DNA from: Candidatus Peregrinibacteria bacterium | GTDB taxonomy: Bacteria > Patescibacteriota > Gracilibacteria > UBA1369 > UM-FILTER-53-11 | Assembly: GCA_023245725.1 (NCBI GenBank) | Contig: JAHFJU010000005.1 | Span: forward strand, 1 to 42,403 | DNA: 42,403 nucleotides | Direction: 5' to 3' | Part shown: one piece after another, positions 32,660-39,828 of the stretch | Layout: each line of letters begins with the position of its first letter | How positions within the stretch are numbered: the first letter of the stretch is position 1 | Made by a program: the position numbers and the translations under genes | The notes under the pieces: generated by a model | The model's database searches: none | Told to the model about the DNA's origin: nothing | Seen by the model: only the letters and a program-made list of their open reading frames with translations

Positions 32660-33736
32660 ATGTCACTCATAGAATCCTTCAACCCGCTCACCGACCCGAT
32701 GATTCAGGTTATGAATGAGTCTGGCGAAATTGTGCGCCCCGACCTGATGCCGAATTGGAGTACAGAGAAAATTAAAGAGGCATACGCGACGATGATTTTG
32801 GTGCGCGTGGCAGACGCGAAGTTTACGAACATGCAACGACAAGGAAGATGCGGCACTTACCCATCTGTCGAAGGCCATGAGGCAATTCAAATTGGTAGCG
32901 GATTTGAGCTGCAAAAAACAGACTGGGTTTTCCCGGCGTTTCGCGAGTTGCCAATTTGCTATGTGCATGGAATGCCACTCGAAAAAATCCTTTTATACTG
33001 GCTTGGAAACGAATGGGGGAGCCATACAGACGCATGCGTCGCGCCTGTGTCGATTCCTGTTGGCAGTCACATGCTACATGCGGTTGGCTATGCATGGGCG
33101 ATGCGACTTCAAAAAAAACCCGTCATTACCGTTTCATATTTTGGTGATGGCGCAACCTCAGAAGGTGATTTTTATGAAGCTATGAATTTTGCAGGAGTTA
33201 ATAAAGCCGGTTCTATTTTCATGTGTCAAAATAACAATTACGCAATTTCTACTCCGCGCTCAAAACAAACAGTTGCAAAAACGTTGGCACAAAAGGCAAT
33301 TTCAGCTGGAATTCCGGGGGTCGTGGTTGATGGTCTCGATATTTTTGCCATGGCGACCGTAACTAAATTAGCTGCCGATCGCGCGCGCAACAATAACGAA
33401 CCAACGCTTATTGAAGCCATTAACTATCGCTACGGAAACCACACAACTTCAGACGACTCAGGGCGATATCGAACCAAAGAAGAGGTAGAGGAGTGGAGAA
33501 AAAAAGATCCTGTTATGCGACTCAAATTGTATCTACAGAAAAACAATTTATGGAGCGAAGCGTGGGAACAAAAAATTCGAGAAGATGCCGATGTAAAAGT
33601 ACGAGCAGCGGTTGAGATTGGCGAAAACTTTCCCGTGCAGACCGTCGATGAAATTTTTGATTATATGTACGAAAAACCAACGCCTGCATTAATTGAACAG
33701 AAAGAATATTTAAAGGGATTTTTAGGGAACCAGTAA
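32660..33736 (+). CDS. pdhA: Pyruvate / 2-oxoacid dehydrogenase E1 component, alpha subunit
   Basis: E1 decarboxylates a 2-oxoacid with thiamine diphosphate and passes the acyl group to E2. The 358-residue alpha subunit has GRCGTYPSVEGHEAIQIG, the GSHMLHAVGYAWAM segment, and the TPP motif GDGATSEGDFYEAMNFAGV ending in NNNYAIST. The phosphorylation-loop region YRYGNHTTSDDSGRYR is typical of bacterial two-subunit E1. The sequence does not settle pyruvate versus branched-chain substrate, but the P-S-V-E-G-H-E pattern and pairing with lipA and E2 favour pyruvate. The partner beta subunit is 1.1 kb downstream, with an unrelated gene between them. Confidence 0.92.
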   Translation: MSLIESFNPLTDPMIQVMNESGEIVRPDLMPNWSTEKIKEAYATMILVRVADAKFTNMQRQGRCGTYPSVEGHEAIQIGSGFELQKTDWVFPAFRELPICYVHGMPLEKILLYWLGNEWGSHTDACVAPVSIPVGSHMLHAVGYAWAMRLQKKPVITVSYFGDGATSEGDFYEAMNFAGVNKAGSIFMCQNNNYAISTPRSKQTVAKTLAQKAISAGIPGVVVDGLDIFAMATVTKLAADRARNNNEPTLIEAINYRYGNHTTSDDSGRYRTKEEVEEWRKKDPVMRLKLYLQKNNLWSEAWEQKIREDADVKVRAAVEIGENFPVQTVDEIFDYMYEKPTPALIEQKEYLKGFLGNQ

Positions 33737-33743
33737 AAACTGA

Positions 33744-33785
33744 TATGTATACTGCATATACTTACTATACATATAGTTATACATA
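33744..33785. repeat. TATACATA repeat cluster between pdhA and the CARDB-like gene
   Basis: Three 8-bp half-sites lie within 42 bp: TATGTATA (33744-33751, inverted) and two direct copies of TATACATA (33766-33773 and 33778-33785, 12 bp apart). The arms could form an AT-only hairpin or be operator sites upstream of the promoter at 33828. There is no GC stem or T-tract as in a terminator. Confidence 0.4.
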
Positions 33786-33827
33786 TTGAAATTGCCCTTA
33801 TTTTAAGCCGATTTACGACTATCCGCC

Positions 33828-33855
33828 TTGACTTCTGTATTTTTTGTGCTATAAG
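33828..33855 (+). promoter_or_regulatory. Promoter of the secreted CARDB-like gene
   Basis: TTGACT (33828-33833) and TATAAG (33850-33855) are 16 bp apart. The leader is about 20 nt to the ATG at 33882. The -35 is in the GCCTTGAC context shared with two other promoters. Confidence 0.6.
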
Positions 33856-33881
33856 TATTCTTCAGCTTTGTAATAATTACT

Positions 33882-34790
33882 ATGAAAAAACTACTCATCT
33901 CTTTTGTCGCGTTCACCCTATTATCTTTAGTCGGCCCTCAAACAACACTTGCAGCCGGACTACCCGATTTGGTCGTAAATCAGTTCAACATAAATAGAAT
34001 GGAGTGGCGCCAAATGCCGGACTGCGACCACAACGCCTGCCAAAATAATGTATGGAAACTCCTAATCGAATTTCAATTATCAGTTCAAAATATAGGTAAC
34101 GCACCTGCGTGGATTGCAAATGCCAACTTTGAATCGAGCGGAATTTTAGACAAACTCATTTATAAAAAAACAGGCGCGATCGTTAGTAGCCGAGTTAACT
34201 GGGAGTCTGTACCGAATCCTCTAAATATCGGAGCGGCTGACTTACTTGCAGGTAAAATATACGTCGACGAAAGCGTTAACGTTGTAAAATTGCTCGATAC
34301 ATACTCAATGTGCTTCGAAATAACAGATCGCCCAACAGACCCTCAGCAAAATTGGGTTTTGGAAGAATCAAACACGATAAACAACAAATCATGTTTTGAT
34401 TTCGTTATGAATGTAGGCAAACACAACCTTCCGAATCCTGCCGTTACAAGAATGAACACCCTTCAATTAGTGCAGCGAAATGCCGACGGAAGTGCCGATT
34501 TACGGGTTTCAGCTACAATTACAAACAAGACCCCATGGGTTTATGTAGATCATTTTATATACATTTTTCAGATAGAAAATAACGGTGCTCAACAGTCATT
34601 TTGTAGAGGAGCTATTATGCCGGGACTTCACGCGCTAGAGGCTACAGTTGTTAGCTGTAATATTCATTTGGAGGCGAATACAGCTGCTCCCGGTGTATAT
34701 AATGTCGGCGCTCTCATCGACATAAATAACGATATTATCGAAACTAGCGAGATTGATAATCAGCTGTTTGTTCCGGTGCAGATTTTATAA
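33882..34790 (+). CDS. Secreted CARDB-like protein
   Basis: The 302-residue protein has a signal peptide (MKKLLISFVAFTLLSLVG, cleavage likely after LAA near residue 25). LPDLVVNQFNINRM follows, the typical opening of a CARDB (cell-adhesion-related) beta-sandwich. A first domain covers about 27-180, with FQLSVQNIGNAPA and ESNTINNKSC. A second covers about 190-302, with ITNKTPWVYVDH and ending INNDIIETSEIDNQLFVPV, the usual CARDB closing strand. There is no C-terminal anchor, so it is probably released or wall-associated. It separates the E1-alpha and E1-beta genes and has its own promoter. Confidence 0.8.
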   Translation: MKKLLISFVAFTLLSLVGPQTTLAAGLPDLVVNQFNINRMEWRQMPDCDHNACQNNVWKLLIEFQLSVQNIGNAPAWIANANFESSGILDKLIYKKTGAIVSSRVNWESVPNPLNIGAADLLAGKIYVDESVNVVKLLDTYSMCFEITDRPTDPQQNWVLEESNTINNKSCFDFVMNVGKHNLPNPAVTRMNTLQLVQRNADGSADLRVSATITNKTPWVYVDHFIYIFQIENNGAQQSFCRGAIMPGLHALEATVVSCNIHLEANTAAPGVYNVGALIDINNDIIETSEIDNQLFVPVQIL

Positions 34791-34802
34791 GGAGCAATCT
34801 GC

Positions 34803-34808
34803 TATAAT
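34803..34808 (+). promoter_or_regulatory. -10 box of E1-beta (leaderless spacing)
   Basis: TATAAT ends 8 nt before the ATG at 34817; it lies 12 bp after the stop of the upstream gene. Confidence 0.6.
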
Positions 34809-34816
34809 CTGCCTAC

Positions 34817-35791
34817 ATGATTCTCACCATCGCCGACGCGATATCACTGGCACTCAAACAAGAAATGGCTCATGACTCAACCGTTATGTTAATGGGCGAA
34901 GACGTTGGCGTGGGCGGAGGCGTGTTTAGAATTAGCGATGGCCTACAAAAATTATATGGAGCAGAGCGGGTTATTGATACGCCACTCGCCGAGTCAGGCA
35001 TTGTGGGAACGGCAATTGGGCTAGCTATGGCTGGTATGAAACCGATCTGCGAAATGCAGTTTGATGGATTTGTGTATCCCGCTTTCGACCAGATAGTCAG
35101 CCACGTTGCACGTATGCGCAACCGAACGCGCGGCAAACTTACTTGCCCGTTGGTAATTCGTTTTCCGTATTCCGGTGGAGTGCGTGCGCTTGAGCATCAC
35201 TCCGAAAGTCCCGAGGTTTACTACATTCATACTCCGGGGTTAAAAGTTGTTTGTCCTTCAACTCCTTATGATGCAAAAGGGCTTCTTGTAGCGGCAATTC
35301 GCGACCCTGATCCGGTTATTTTTATGGAACCTAAAAAATTATATCGTGCAATTAAAGAGGAGGTTCCCGAAGAGGAGTACACAGTTGAAATTGGCAAAGC
35401 ACGAGTAATGATCGAGGGGAGTGACGTGACGGTTATTGGCTGGGGGGCAATGATTCCGACTGTTTTAAAAGCTCAAAATATTTTGGCAAAAGAGGGAATT
35501 TCGCTCGAGGTTATTGATCTGCGCACACTTTCGCCGCTCGACACTGAAACTATTTTAGAGTCAGTAACAAAAACCGGCCGTTGCGTAATAATTCAAGAAG
35601 CACCTAGAACATGCGGTTTCGCCGCCGAAATTTCGGCGTTAATTATGGAAAAAGCTTTGTTTAGTTTACAGGCGCCCGTTGAGCGAGTAACAGGCTTCGA
35701 CACCGTGATGCCACTTTTAAAAGGTGAAGATTTATATTTGCCAAACGAAGTACGATTGATTGATGGAATTAGAAAGGTGATGGGGAGGTAG
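34817..35791 (+). CDS. pdhB: Pyruvate / 2-oxoacid dehydrogenase E1 component, beta subunit
   Basis: The 324-residue beta subunit pairs with the alpha subunit at 32660 to complete the E1 active site. Recognisable motifs are [38 protein letters not shown], the [15 protein letters not shown] helix, [18 protein letters not shown] and [15 protein letters not shown]. The length and all blocks are normal for the family, with no truncation. It has its own consensus -10 close to the start. It is followed 120 bp later by an AbiE-type toxin-antitoxin pair, which separates it from the E2 gene. Confidence 0.95.
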   Translation: MILTIADAISLALKQEMAHDSTVMLMGEDVGVGGGVFRISDGLQKLYGAERVIDTPLAESGIVGTAIGLAMAGMKPICEMQFDGFVYPAFDQIVSHVARMRNRTRGKLTCPLVIRFPYSGGVRALEHHSESPEVYYIHTPGLKVVCPSTPYDAKGLLVAAIRDPDPVIFMEPKKLYRAIKEEVPEEEYTVEIGKARVMIEGSDVTVIGWGAMIPTVLKAQNILAKEGISLEVIDLRTLSPLDTETILESVTKTGRCVIIQEAPRTCGFAAEISALIMEKALFSLQAPVERVTGFDTVMPLLKGEDLYLPNEVRLIDGIRKVMGR

Positions 35792-35823
35792 TGGTTAAAT
35801 AATGATCTATTACATCATATCTC

Positions 35824-35841
35824 TTCATCAAACGTGATGAA
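35824..35841. repeat. Inverted repeat upstream of the abiE promoter
   Basis: TTCATCA and TGATGAA (7-bp perfect arms) flank AACG and end about where a -35 box would lie. It could be a second regulator-binding site for the AbiEi protein. Confidence 0.4.
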
Positions 35842-35864
35842 TCGCTTTCTACTAAGAAATATGC

Positions 35865-35870
35865 TATAAT
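35865..35870 (+). promoter_or_regulatory. -10 box of the abiE pair
   Basis: A consensus TATAAT directly abuts the 37-bp palindrome. Unlike most promoters here it is 41 nt from the start codon, so this transcript has a real leader. Confidence 0.6.
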
Positions 35871-35907
35871 TGTACTGGAACTTAGTTTAAACCTAAGGTT
35901 CAGTACA
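35871..35907. promoter_or_regulatory. Operator-like 37-bp palindrome before abiEi
   Basis: Arms of 15 bp starting TGTACTG on each strand match at 13 of 15 positions (mismatches at arm positions 8 and 10) around a 7-bp centre TTTAAAC. It covers the predicted transcription start and leader. AbiEi antitoxins are known to repress their own promoters by binding inverted repeats, so I infer autoregulation. An RNA hairpin in the leader is the alternative. Confidence 0.6.
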
Positions 35908-35911
35908 TATT

Positions 35912-36508
35912 ATGAATGATACTCCAACTAAGGGAGAATACCTGGCACGAATCCTTCGAGCTCCTCAAACTGTCTTTACCGTCAAAGATGTCGCTTTGTT
36001 ATGGAAAACTGAAATAAAAAATCGAGAGCAAGTACGATTGAGCGAATACGTAAAAAACAAGAAATTGATACGGATACATAGGGGAATTTACGCCAAAGAC
36101 GAAAATTATAATCGCCTTGAGTTAGCTACACGAATCTATACTCCTTCGTACATAAGTTTTGAAACCGTTCTTACTCAAGAAGGAATAAACTTTCAATTTT
36201 ACAACAATATGTTTGTGGCTTCGTATGTAACGCGGAATATTGAGGTGAAAGGCCAAAAAATTTCATTTCTAAGAATGAAAGACTACGTTCTCAGCGATAT
36301 AACAGGCATCGAAAATAATAATGGCGTCGCTATGGCAACAAAAGAACGCGCGTTTCTTGATAGAATATATATCAGTAGAGAATATCACTTCGATAATCTA
36401 AATGGGCTTGATTGGGGAAAAGTTTTTGAAATTTTGCCCATCTATCACAACAAGAAAATGAATAAAAAAGTGCAAGAATATTTTGAACACTATAAACATA
36501 ACCAGTAA
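35912..36508 (+). CDS. AbiEi-type antitoxin / transcriptional regulator
   Basis: The 198-residue protein has an N-terminal winged-helix region (about 20-65; FTVKDVALLW and KKLIRIHRGIYAK) followed by the AbiEi-like domain with ATRIYTPSYISFETVL and ATKERAFLDRIYI. AbiEi proteins are the antitoxins and repressors of type IV AbiE systems. The start ATG at 35912 immediately follows the palindrome. The stop lies 4 bp before the toxin ATG, the usual arrangement. Confidence 0.85.
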   Translation: MNDTPTKGEYLARILRAPQTVFTVKDVALLWKTEIKNREQVRLSEYVKNKKLIRIHRGIYAKDENYNRLELATRIYTPSYISFETVLTQEGINFQFYNNMFVASYVTRNIEVKGQKISFLRMKDYVLSDITGIENNNGVAMATKERAFLDRIYISREYHFDNLNGLDWGKVFEILPIYHNKKMNKKVQEYFEHYKHNQ

Positions 36509-36512
36509 TACC

Positions 36513-37208
36513 ATGACCATAGATTTCGCTAAACATAAAGCAATTTTGCTCCAGATACTTCAAGATATTTACTCCAATACCTCACTCTCTCCATATTTAG
36601 GATTCAAAGGTGGGACAGCTGCACTTTTGTTTTATGGTCTCAACCGGAACTCTGTCGACCTGGACTTCGACCTATTGGACGAGACCAAGGAAGACGAAGT
36701 CTTTGAAAAAATACAAAAAATAACTGCCAGCTACGGAAAAATTACAGACTCACATATAAAAAAATTTAATTTACTTAATGTTATTTCATACTCACCTGGC
36801 ACCCCCAAAATAAAGGTCGAAGTTAATCGCAGGAATTTTGGTTCAAAGTACGAGATCAAAAGCCTGCTTGGTATCTCCATGCTCGTTATGGTTAAAGAAG
36901 ATATGTTTGCCAATAAACTTATGGCTATGTATGAACGCGTGGGAAAAACAAGCCGTGATATTTTTGACGTACATTATTTCTTTAAACAAGGCTGGGATAT
37001 TAATGCGAATCTAGTTGAGGCGAGATCGAAATTACCGTTCAAGGACACTTTAACTAAGTGCTTAGAATTACTAGAGAAAATGCCCGACAAACACATATTG
37101 GACGGACTGGGAGAACTGCTTTCTGACGAGCAAAAAGACAGCATGAGAGCCACTCTGAAGCAAAAAACGATACTACTTCTAAAACTAAAGATAGAAAGCC
37201 TCAGCTAA
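36513..37208 (+). CDS. AbiEii-type nucleotidyltransferase toxin
   Basis: The 231-residue protein carries the nucleotidyltransferase pattern GFKGGTAALLFYGL (30-43) and SVDLDFDLL (47-55, D49-x-D51 plus D53), followed by KEDMFANKLMAMYER and SRDIFDVHYFF, all typical of AbiEii/MenA-like toxins. Family members transfer nucleotides to targets such as tRNA to stop growth. The start is the ATG at 36513, preferred over a TTG at 36483 that overlaps the antitoxin. The pair lies inside the 2-oxoacid dehydrogenase region, between E1-beta and E2. Confidence 0.87.
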   Translation: MTIDFAKHKAILLQILQDIYSNTSLSPYLGFKGGTAALLFYGLNRNSVDLDFDLLDETKEDEVFEKIQKITASYGKITDSHIKKFNLLNVISYSPGTPKIKVEVNRRNFGSKYEIKSLLGISMLVMVKEDMFANKLMAMYERVGKTSRDIFDVHYFFKQGWDINANLVEARSKLPFKDTLTKCLELLEKMPDKHILDGLGELLSDEQKDSMRATLKQKTILLLKLKIESLS

Positions 37209-37226
37209 ATTCAATAATTGCTTTGC

Positions 37227-37232
37227 TATAAT
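37227..37232 (+). promoter_or_regulatory. -10 box of the cysteine-rich gene (leaderless spacing)
   Basis: TATAAT ends 6 nt before the ATG at 37239. Confidence 0.6.
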
Positions 37233-37238
37233 CACCAC

Positions 37239-38960
37239 ATGCAAACTGCCAACTGCACCTTAACTGGCCAGCCATTCTATATTCCTGACCTCGAGATACA
37301 ACACTGCGAGCGACTGGGAATTCCGCTACCAACGACCTCGCCACTTGAGCGCATGCGCACGCTAATGGCATTTCGCAATGAGTGGAAGCTCTACAAACGA
37401 AAGTGCGACGCTACCGGAGTAGACATTATTAGCGCCTACCCGCCCGACAGTCCGTTTACGATTTACAACAATGCGTACTGGTGGAGCGATACATGGGACG
37501 CTACTGACTACGGCATGGACTTCGATTTTTCCCGAGGATTTTTTGAGCAATATAAAGAGCTACAGTTGAAAGTTCCGCGCGAGGGTACGACGATTTTCAA
37601 TAGCGAAAACTGTGACTACAACAGCCATATTCGTCAGTCAAAAAACTGCTACTTAAACTCGCTAGTTGCAAAATGCGAAGACACTCACTACTCATACTGG
37701 GTAGTCGGAGACAAAGACGTGTACGACTCAATGTACACGAACAACTCAACTCTCTGTTATTTTTGCAGCGACGTAGAAAAAGCCTACGAGTGCGTTATGT
37801 TGAGTGAGTCGAGCAATTGCAATAATTGTTACTATTCATACCAGCTAAAGGGCTGCCAGAACTGCTTATTCTGCGATAACCTTTCAAATAAATCCTATTA
37901 TATTTTTAATAAACCGGTGTCGAAAGAGGAGTTTGAGGCGACAAAAAAACGCGTACTGAATGGCTCTTACGAAACGTGGAAGCAAAATATTGAGGAGTTC
38001 AAAAAACTGCGACAAAAAACAGTACACCAAAATATTCACAGCTTTAATACCGAAAACTCAACCGGCGATCACCTATATAACTCACGCAACTGCGACTACT
38101 GTTTCGATGCGCATGAATCCGAAGACTGCTACAACTGCATTTCACTCGACCACTCAAAAGACATTGTAAATTCATACTCAGCCGGATGGCCTGCGTGCGA
38201 GTTGGTGTACATGTGTAATGTGTCTCGTGGATCAACAAATATCGCTTTCTGTACATACACATGGTTCAGCCAAAATTTGATGTACTGCGACAGCATGAAT
38301 AGCTGCAGTGACTGCTTCGGCTGTATTGGACTCCGCAGAAAAAAATACTGTATTTTAAATAAACAATATACGAAAGAGGAGTACGAGAAAATTCTGCCAA
38401 AGATTATCGAACATATGAGAACAGCAGCAAGTGACGTTGAAGGCCGAGCAGCAGGGAGTGCCGGCGAAAGCAAAAATACAGCCTCACCTCCATGTGCCGA
38501 GTGGGGACAGTTTTTCCCAAAAGAGATTTCGCCTTTTGATTACAACGAAACGCCTGCACAAAACTTTTTTGCACTCACCGAAGCGATGGCACTAGACCGT
38601 GGATGGCGCTGGAGAAAAGAAGACCCACGAGAGTATAGAGTCTCAAGCATAGAAGCCATTCCTGACTCAATCGCACACGTAACCGACTCCATAACAAAAG
38701 AAATTTTGGCCTGTGAAATTTGTGGTAAAAACTACAAAATTACTGCTCAAGAATTAAAGTTTTATCGCTCAACGAACCTGCCAATTCCGCGCCATTGCCC
38801 AACATGTCGACACGAACAAAAAATGGTAATGCGAACCTTGCCTTTCTTATGGCAACGAAACTGCTCAATGTGCAGCAAAGAAATCTACTCGAGCTTTGAC
38901 CCAAACCGCGAAGAAAAAACATACTGCCAAGAGTGCTACAGGCAGGAGTTTTTGGCATAG
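37239..38960 (+). CDS. Cysteine-rich protein with duplicated repeats and zinc ribbons
   Basis: The 573-residue protein has no signal peptide or membrane helix. The C-terminus (490-570) contains two CxxC...CxxC zinc ribbons (C492/C495 with C520/C523; C542/C545 with C563/C566). The N-terminus (6-90) looks like a degenerate copy of the same module: G-x-x-[FY]-x-I, IPLP, then a Cys and an I-x-S-x-[FY]-x-P run. Two central halves (about 120-240 and 270-395) are strand-rich, with NC, CxxC and YNS/LNS repeats. Each ends in a parallel motif: NCLFCDNLSNKSYYIFNK and DCFGCIGLRRKKYCILNK, both followed by a KEEFE/KEEYE helix. The pattern suggests a beta-solenoid studded with cysteines, possibly metal binding. 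I recall similar proteins as common in CPR genomes, but know no function. Confidence 0.85.
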   Translation: MQTANCTLTGQPFYIPDLEIQHCERLGIPLPTTSPLERMRTLMAFRNEWKLYKRKCDATGVDIISAYPPDSPFTIYNNAYWWSDTWDATDYGMDFDFSRGFFEQYKELQLKVPREGTTIFNSENCDYNSHIRQSKNCYLNSLVAKCEDTHYSYWVVGDKDVYDSMYTNNSTLCYFCSDVEKAYECVMLSESSNCNNCYYSYQLKGCQNCLFCDNLSNKSYYIFNKPVSKEEFEATKKRVLNGSYETWKQNIEEFKKLRQKTVHQNIHSFNTENSTGDHLYNSRNCDYCFDAHESEDCYNCISLDHSKDIVNSYSAGWPACELVYMCNVSRGSTNIAFCTYTWFSQNLMYCDSMNSCSDCFGCIGLRRKKYCILNKQYTKEEYEKILPKIIEHMRTAASDVEGRAAGSAGESKNTASPPCAEWGQFFPKEISPFDYNETPAQNFFALTEAMALDRGWRWRKEDPREYRVSSIEAIPDSIAHVTDSITKEILACEICGKNYKITAQELKFYRSTNLPIPRHCPTCRHEQKMVMRTLPFLWQRNCSMCSKEIYSSFDPNREEKTYCQECYRQEFLA

Positions 38961-39036
38961 TTATGCGAGCGCTCAAACTCCTCGAAAGGTAGAGTCGCGA
39001 ACAAATAACTTCTTTGAATGCTATTTAATATTACTA

Positions 39037-39627
39037 TCAAATATCTCTAATCTCACCACTGTCAAAAAATGAATTGCGATCGTTTCCTTCCTTTTTATAA
39101 TCAGTTGCGCTCCCACTATAGCTACCGTCTGGGTTAATACTAATAGAAACTTTTTTCGCGTACTCGCTTGGATTCTCATTATTTGGGTATTGTATATTTA
39201 CTAATAATCCATCGCCTTCATTGGCAATTGATGTTTGACTATTAGTCAAATCAAACTCTAAACCAAGTTTCTTCAAAAGGTCACCAGTAACCTTAGTCAT
39301 CTTATTATTTACAACTTCAGCATTTGATATTTCTTTCCCTGTAGGTGGATTCTGCCCCTTATCCAATAATACAACATTCCTAATAGCATTCATTTCTCTA
39401 AGTCTTGCAATAAGTTGTTGAGTATCGTTTTTCTCATTAACATTCAAAGCTTTATTAACTCCTTCATTCGCGGCTTTTTTATAAGAGTCTGCATTAATTG
39501 GAGCATGTGCATTTGAATCTGATTCATTCGGCGACGCAGCCACTTTCGATGTTTCCACATTCTTAAAAACGAAACGGCAGTTATTAGAAGAAAATCCAAT
39601 AGTGTTGAAACAATTTAATATTTTCAT
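39037..39627 (-). CDS. Hypothetical protein (196 aa)
   Basis: I recognise no family. Residues 1-20 are mildly hydrophobic with two cysteines (C6, C17) but not a clear signal peptide. The middle (about 50-115) is helical and polar (TQQLIARLREMNAIRNVVLLD). The C-terminal part (about 120-196) is strand-forming and ends in charged, Asn/Asp/Ser-rich sequence. It is flanked by AT-rich DNA with an A/T-only leader, and its composition (Asn, Lys, Ser) is more AT-driven than its neighbours. It lies between the cysteine-rich gene and E2, on the opposite strand. Confidence 0.6.
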   Translation of the reverse strand: MKILNCFNTIGFSSNNCRFVFKNVETSKVAASPNESDSNAHAPINADSYKKAANEGVNKALNVNEKNDTQQLIARLREMNAIRNVVLLDKGQNPPTGKEISNAEVVNNKMTKVTGDLLKKLGLEFDLTNSQTSIANEGDGLLVNIQYPNNENPSEYAKKVSISINPDGSYSGSATDYKKEGNDRNSFFDSGEIRDI

Positions 39628-39815
39628 ATTTATTTTTATTTAATAATTATTACTAATATCATAACACAATACCCCCCCCTCGTAAAGGTCGCTCCATCTA
39701 TGTATTTCACGCATTACTCATGCAAATATTCGTGCTACACATCGTCACACTCCAAAATTAGGCAGACTATAAAATAGTACAACACAACTGCCGTTACAGA
39801 ATAAGCGTCTTGCGT

Positions 39816-39821
39816 TATACT
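39816..39821 (+). promoter_or_regulatory. -10 box of the E2 gene (leaderless spacing)
   Basis: TATACT ends 7 nt before the ATG at 39829. The 200 bp between this gene and the one at 39627 hold no other feature I can support, apart from an 8-C run at 39672-39679. Confidence 0.55.
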
Positions 39822-39828
39822 CCTTGCA

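Noticed and set aside
39672..39679. Poly-C tract as a phase-variation switch
   Set aside because: Eight Cs lie about 150 bp from either start codon and outside any promoter element I can see.
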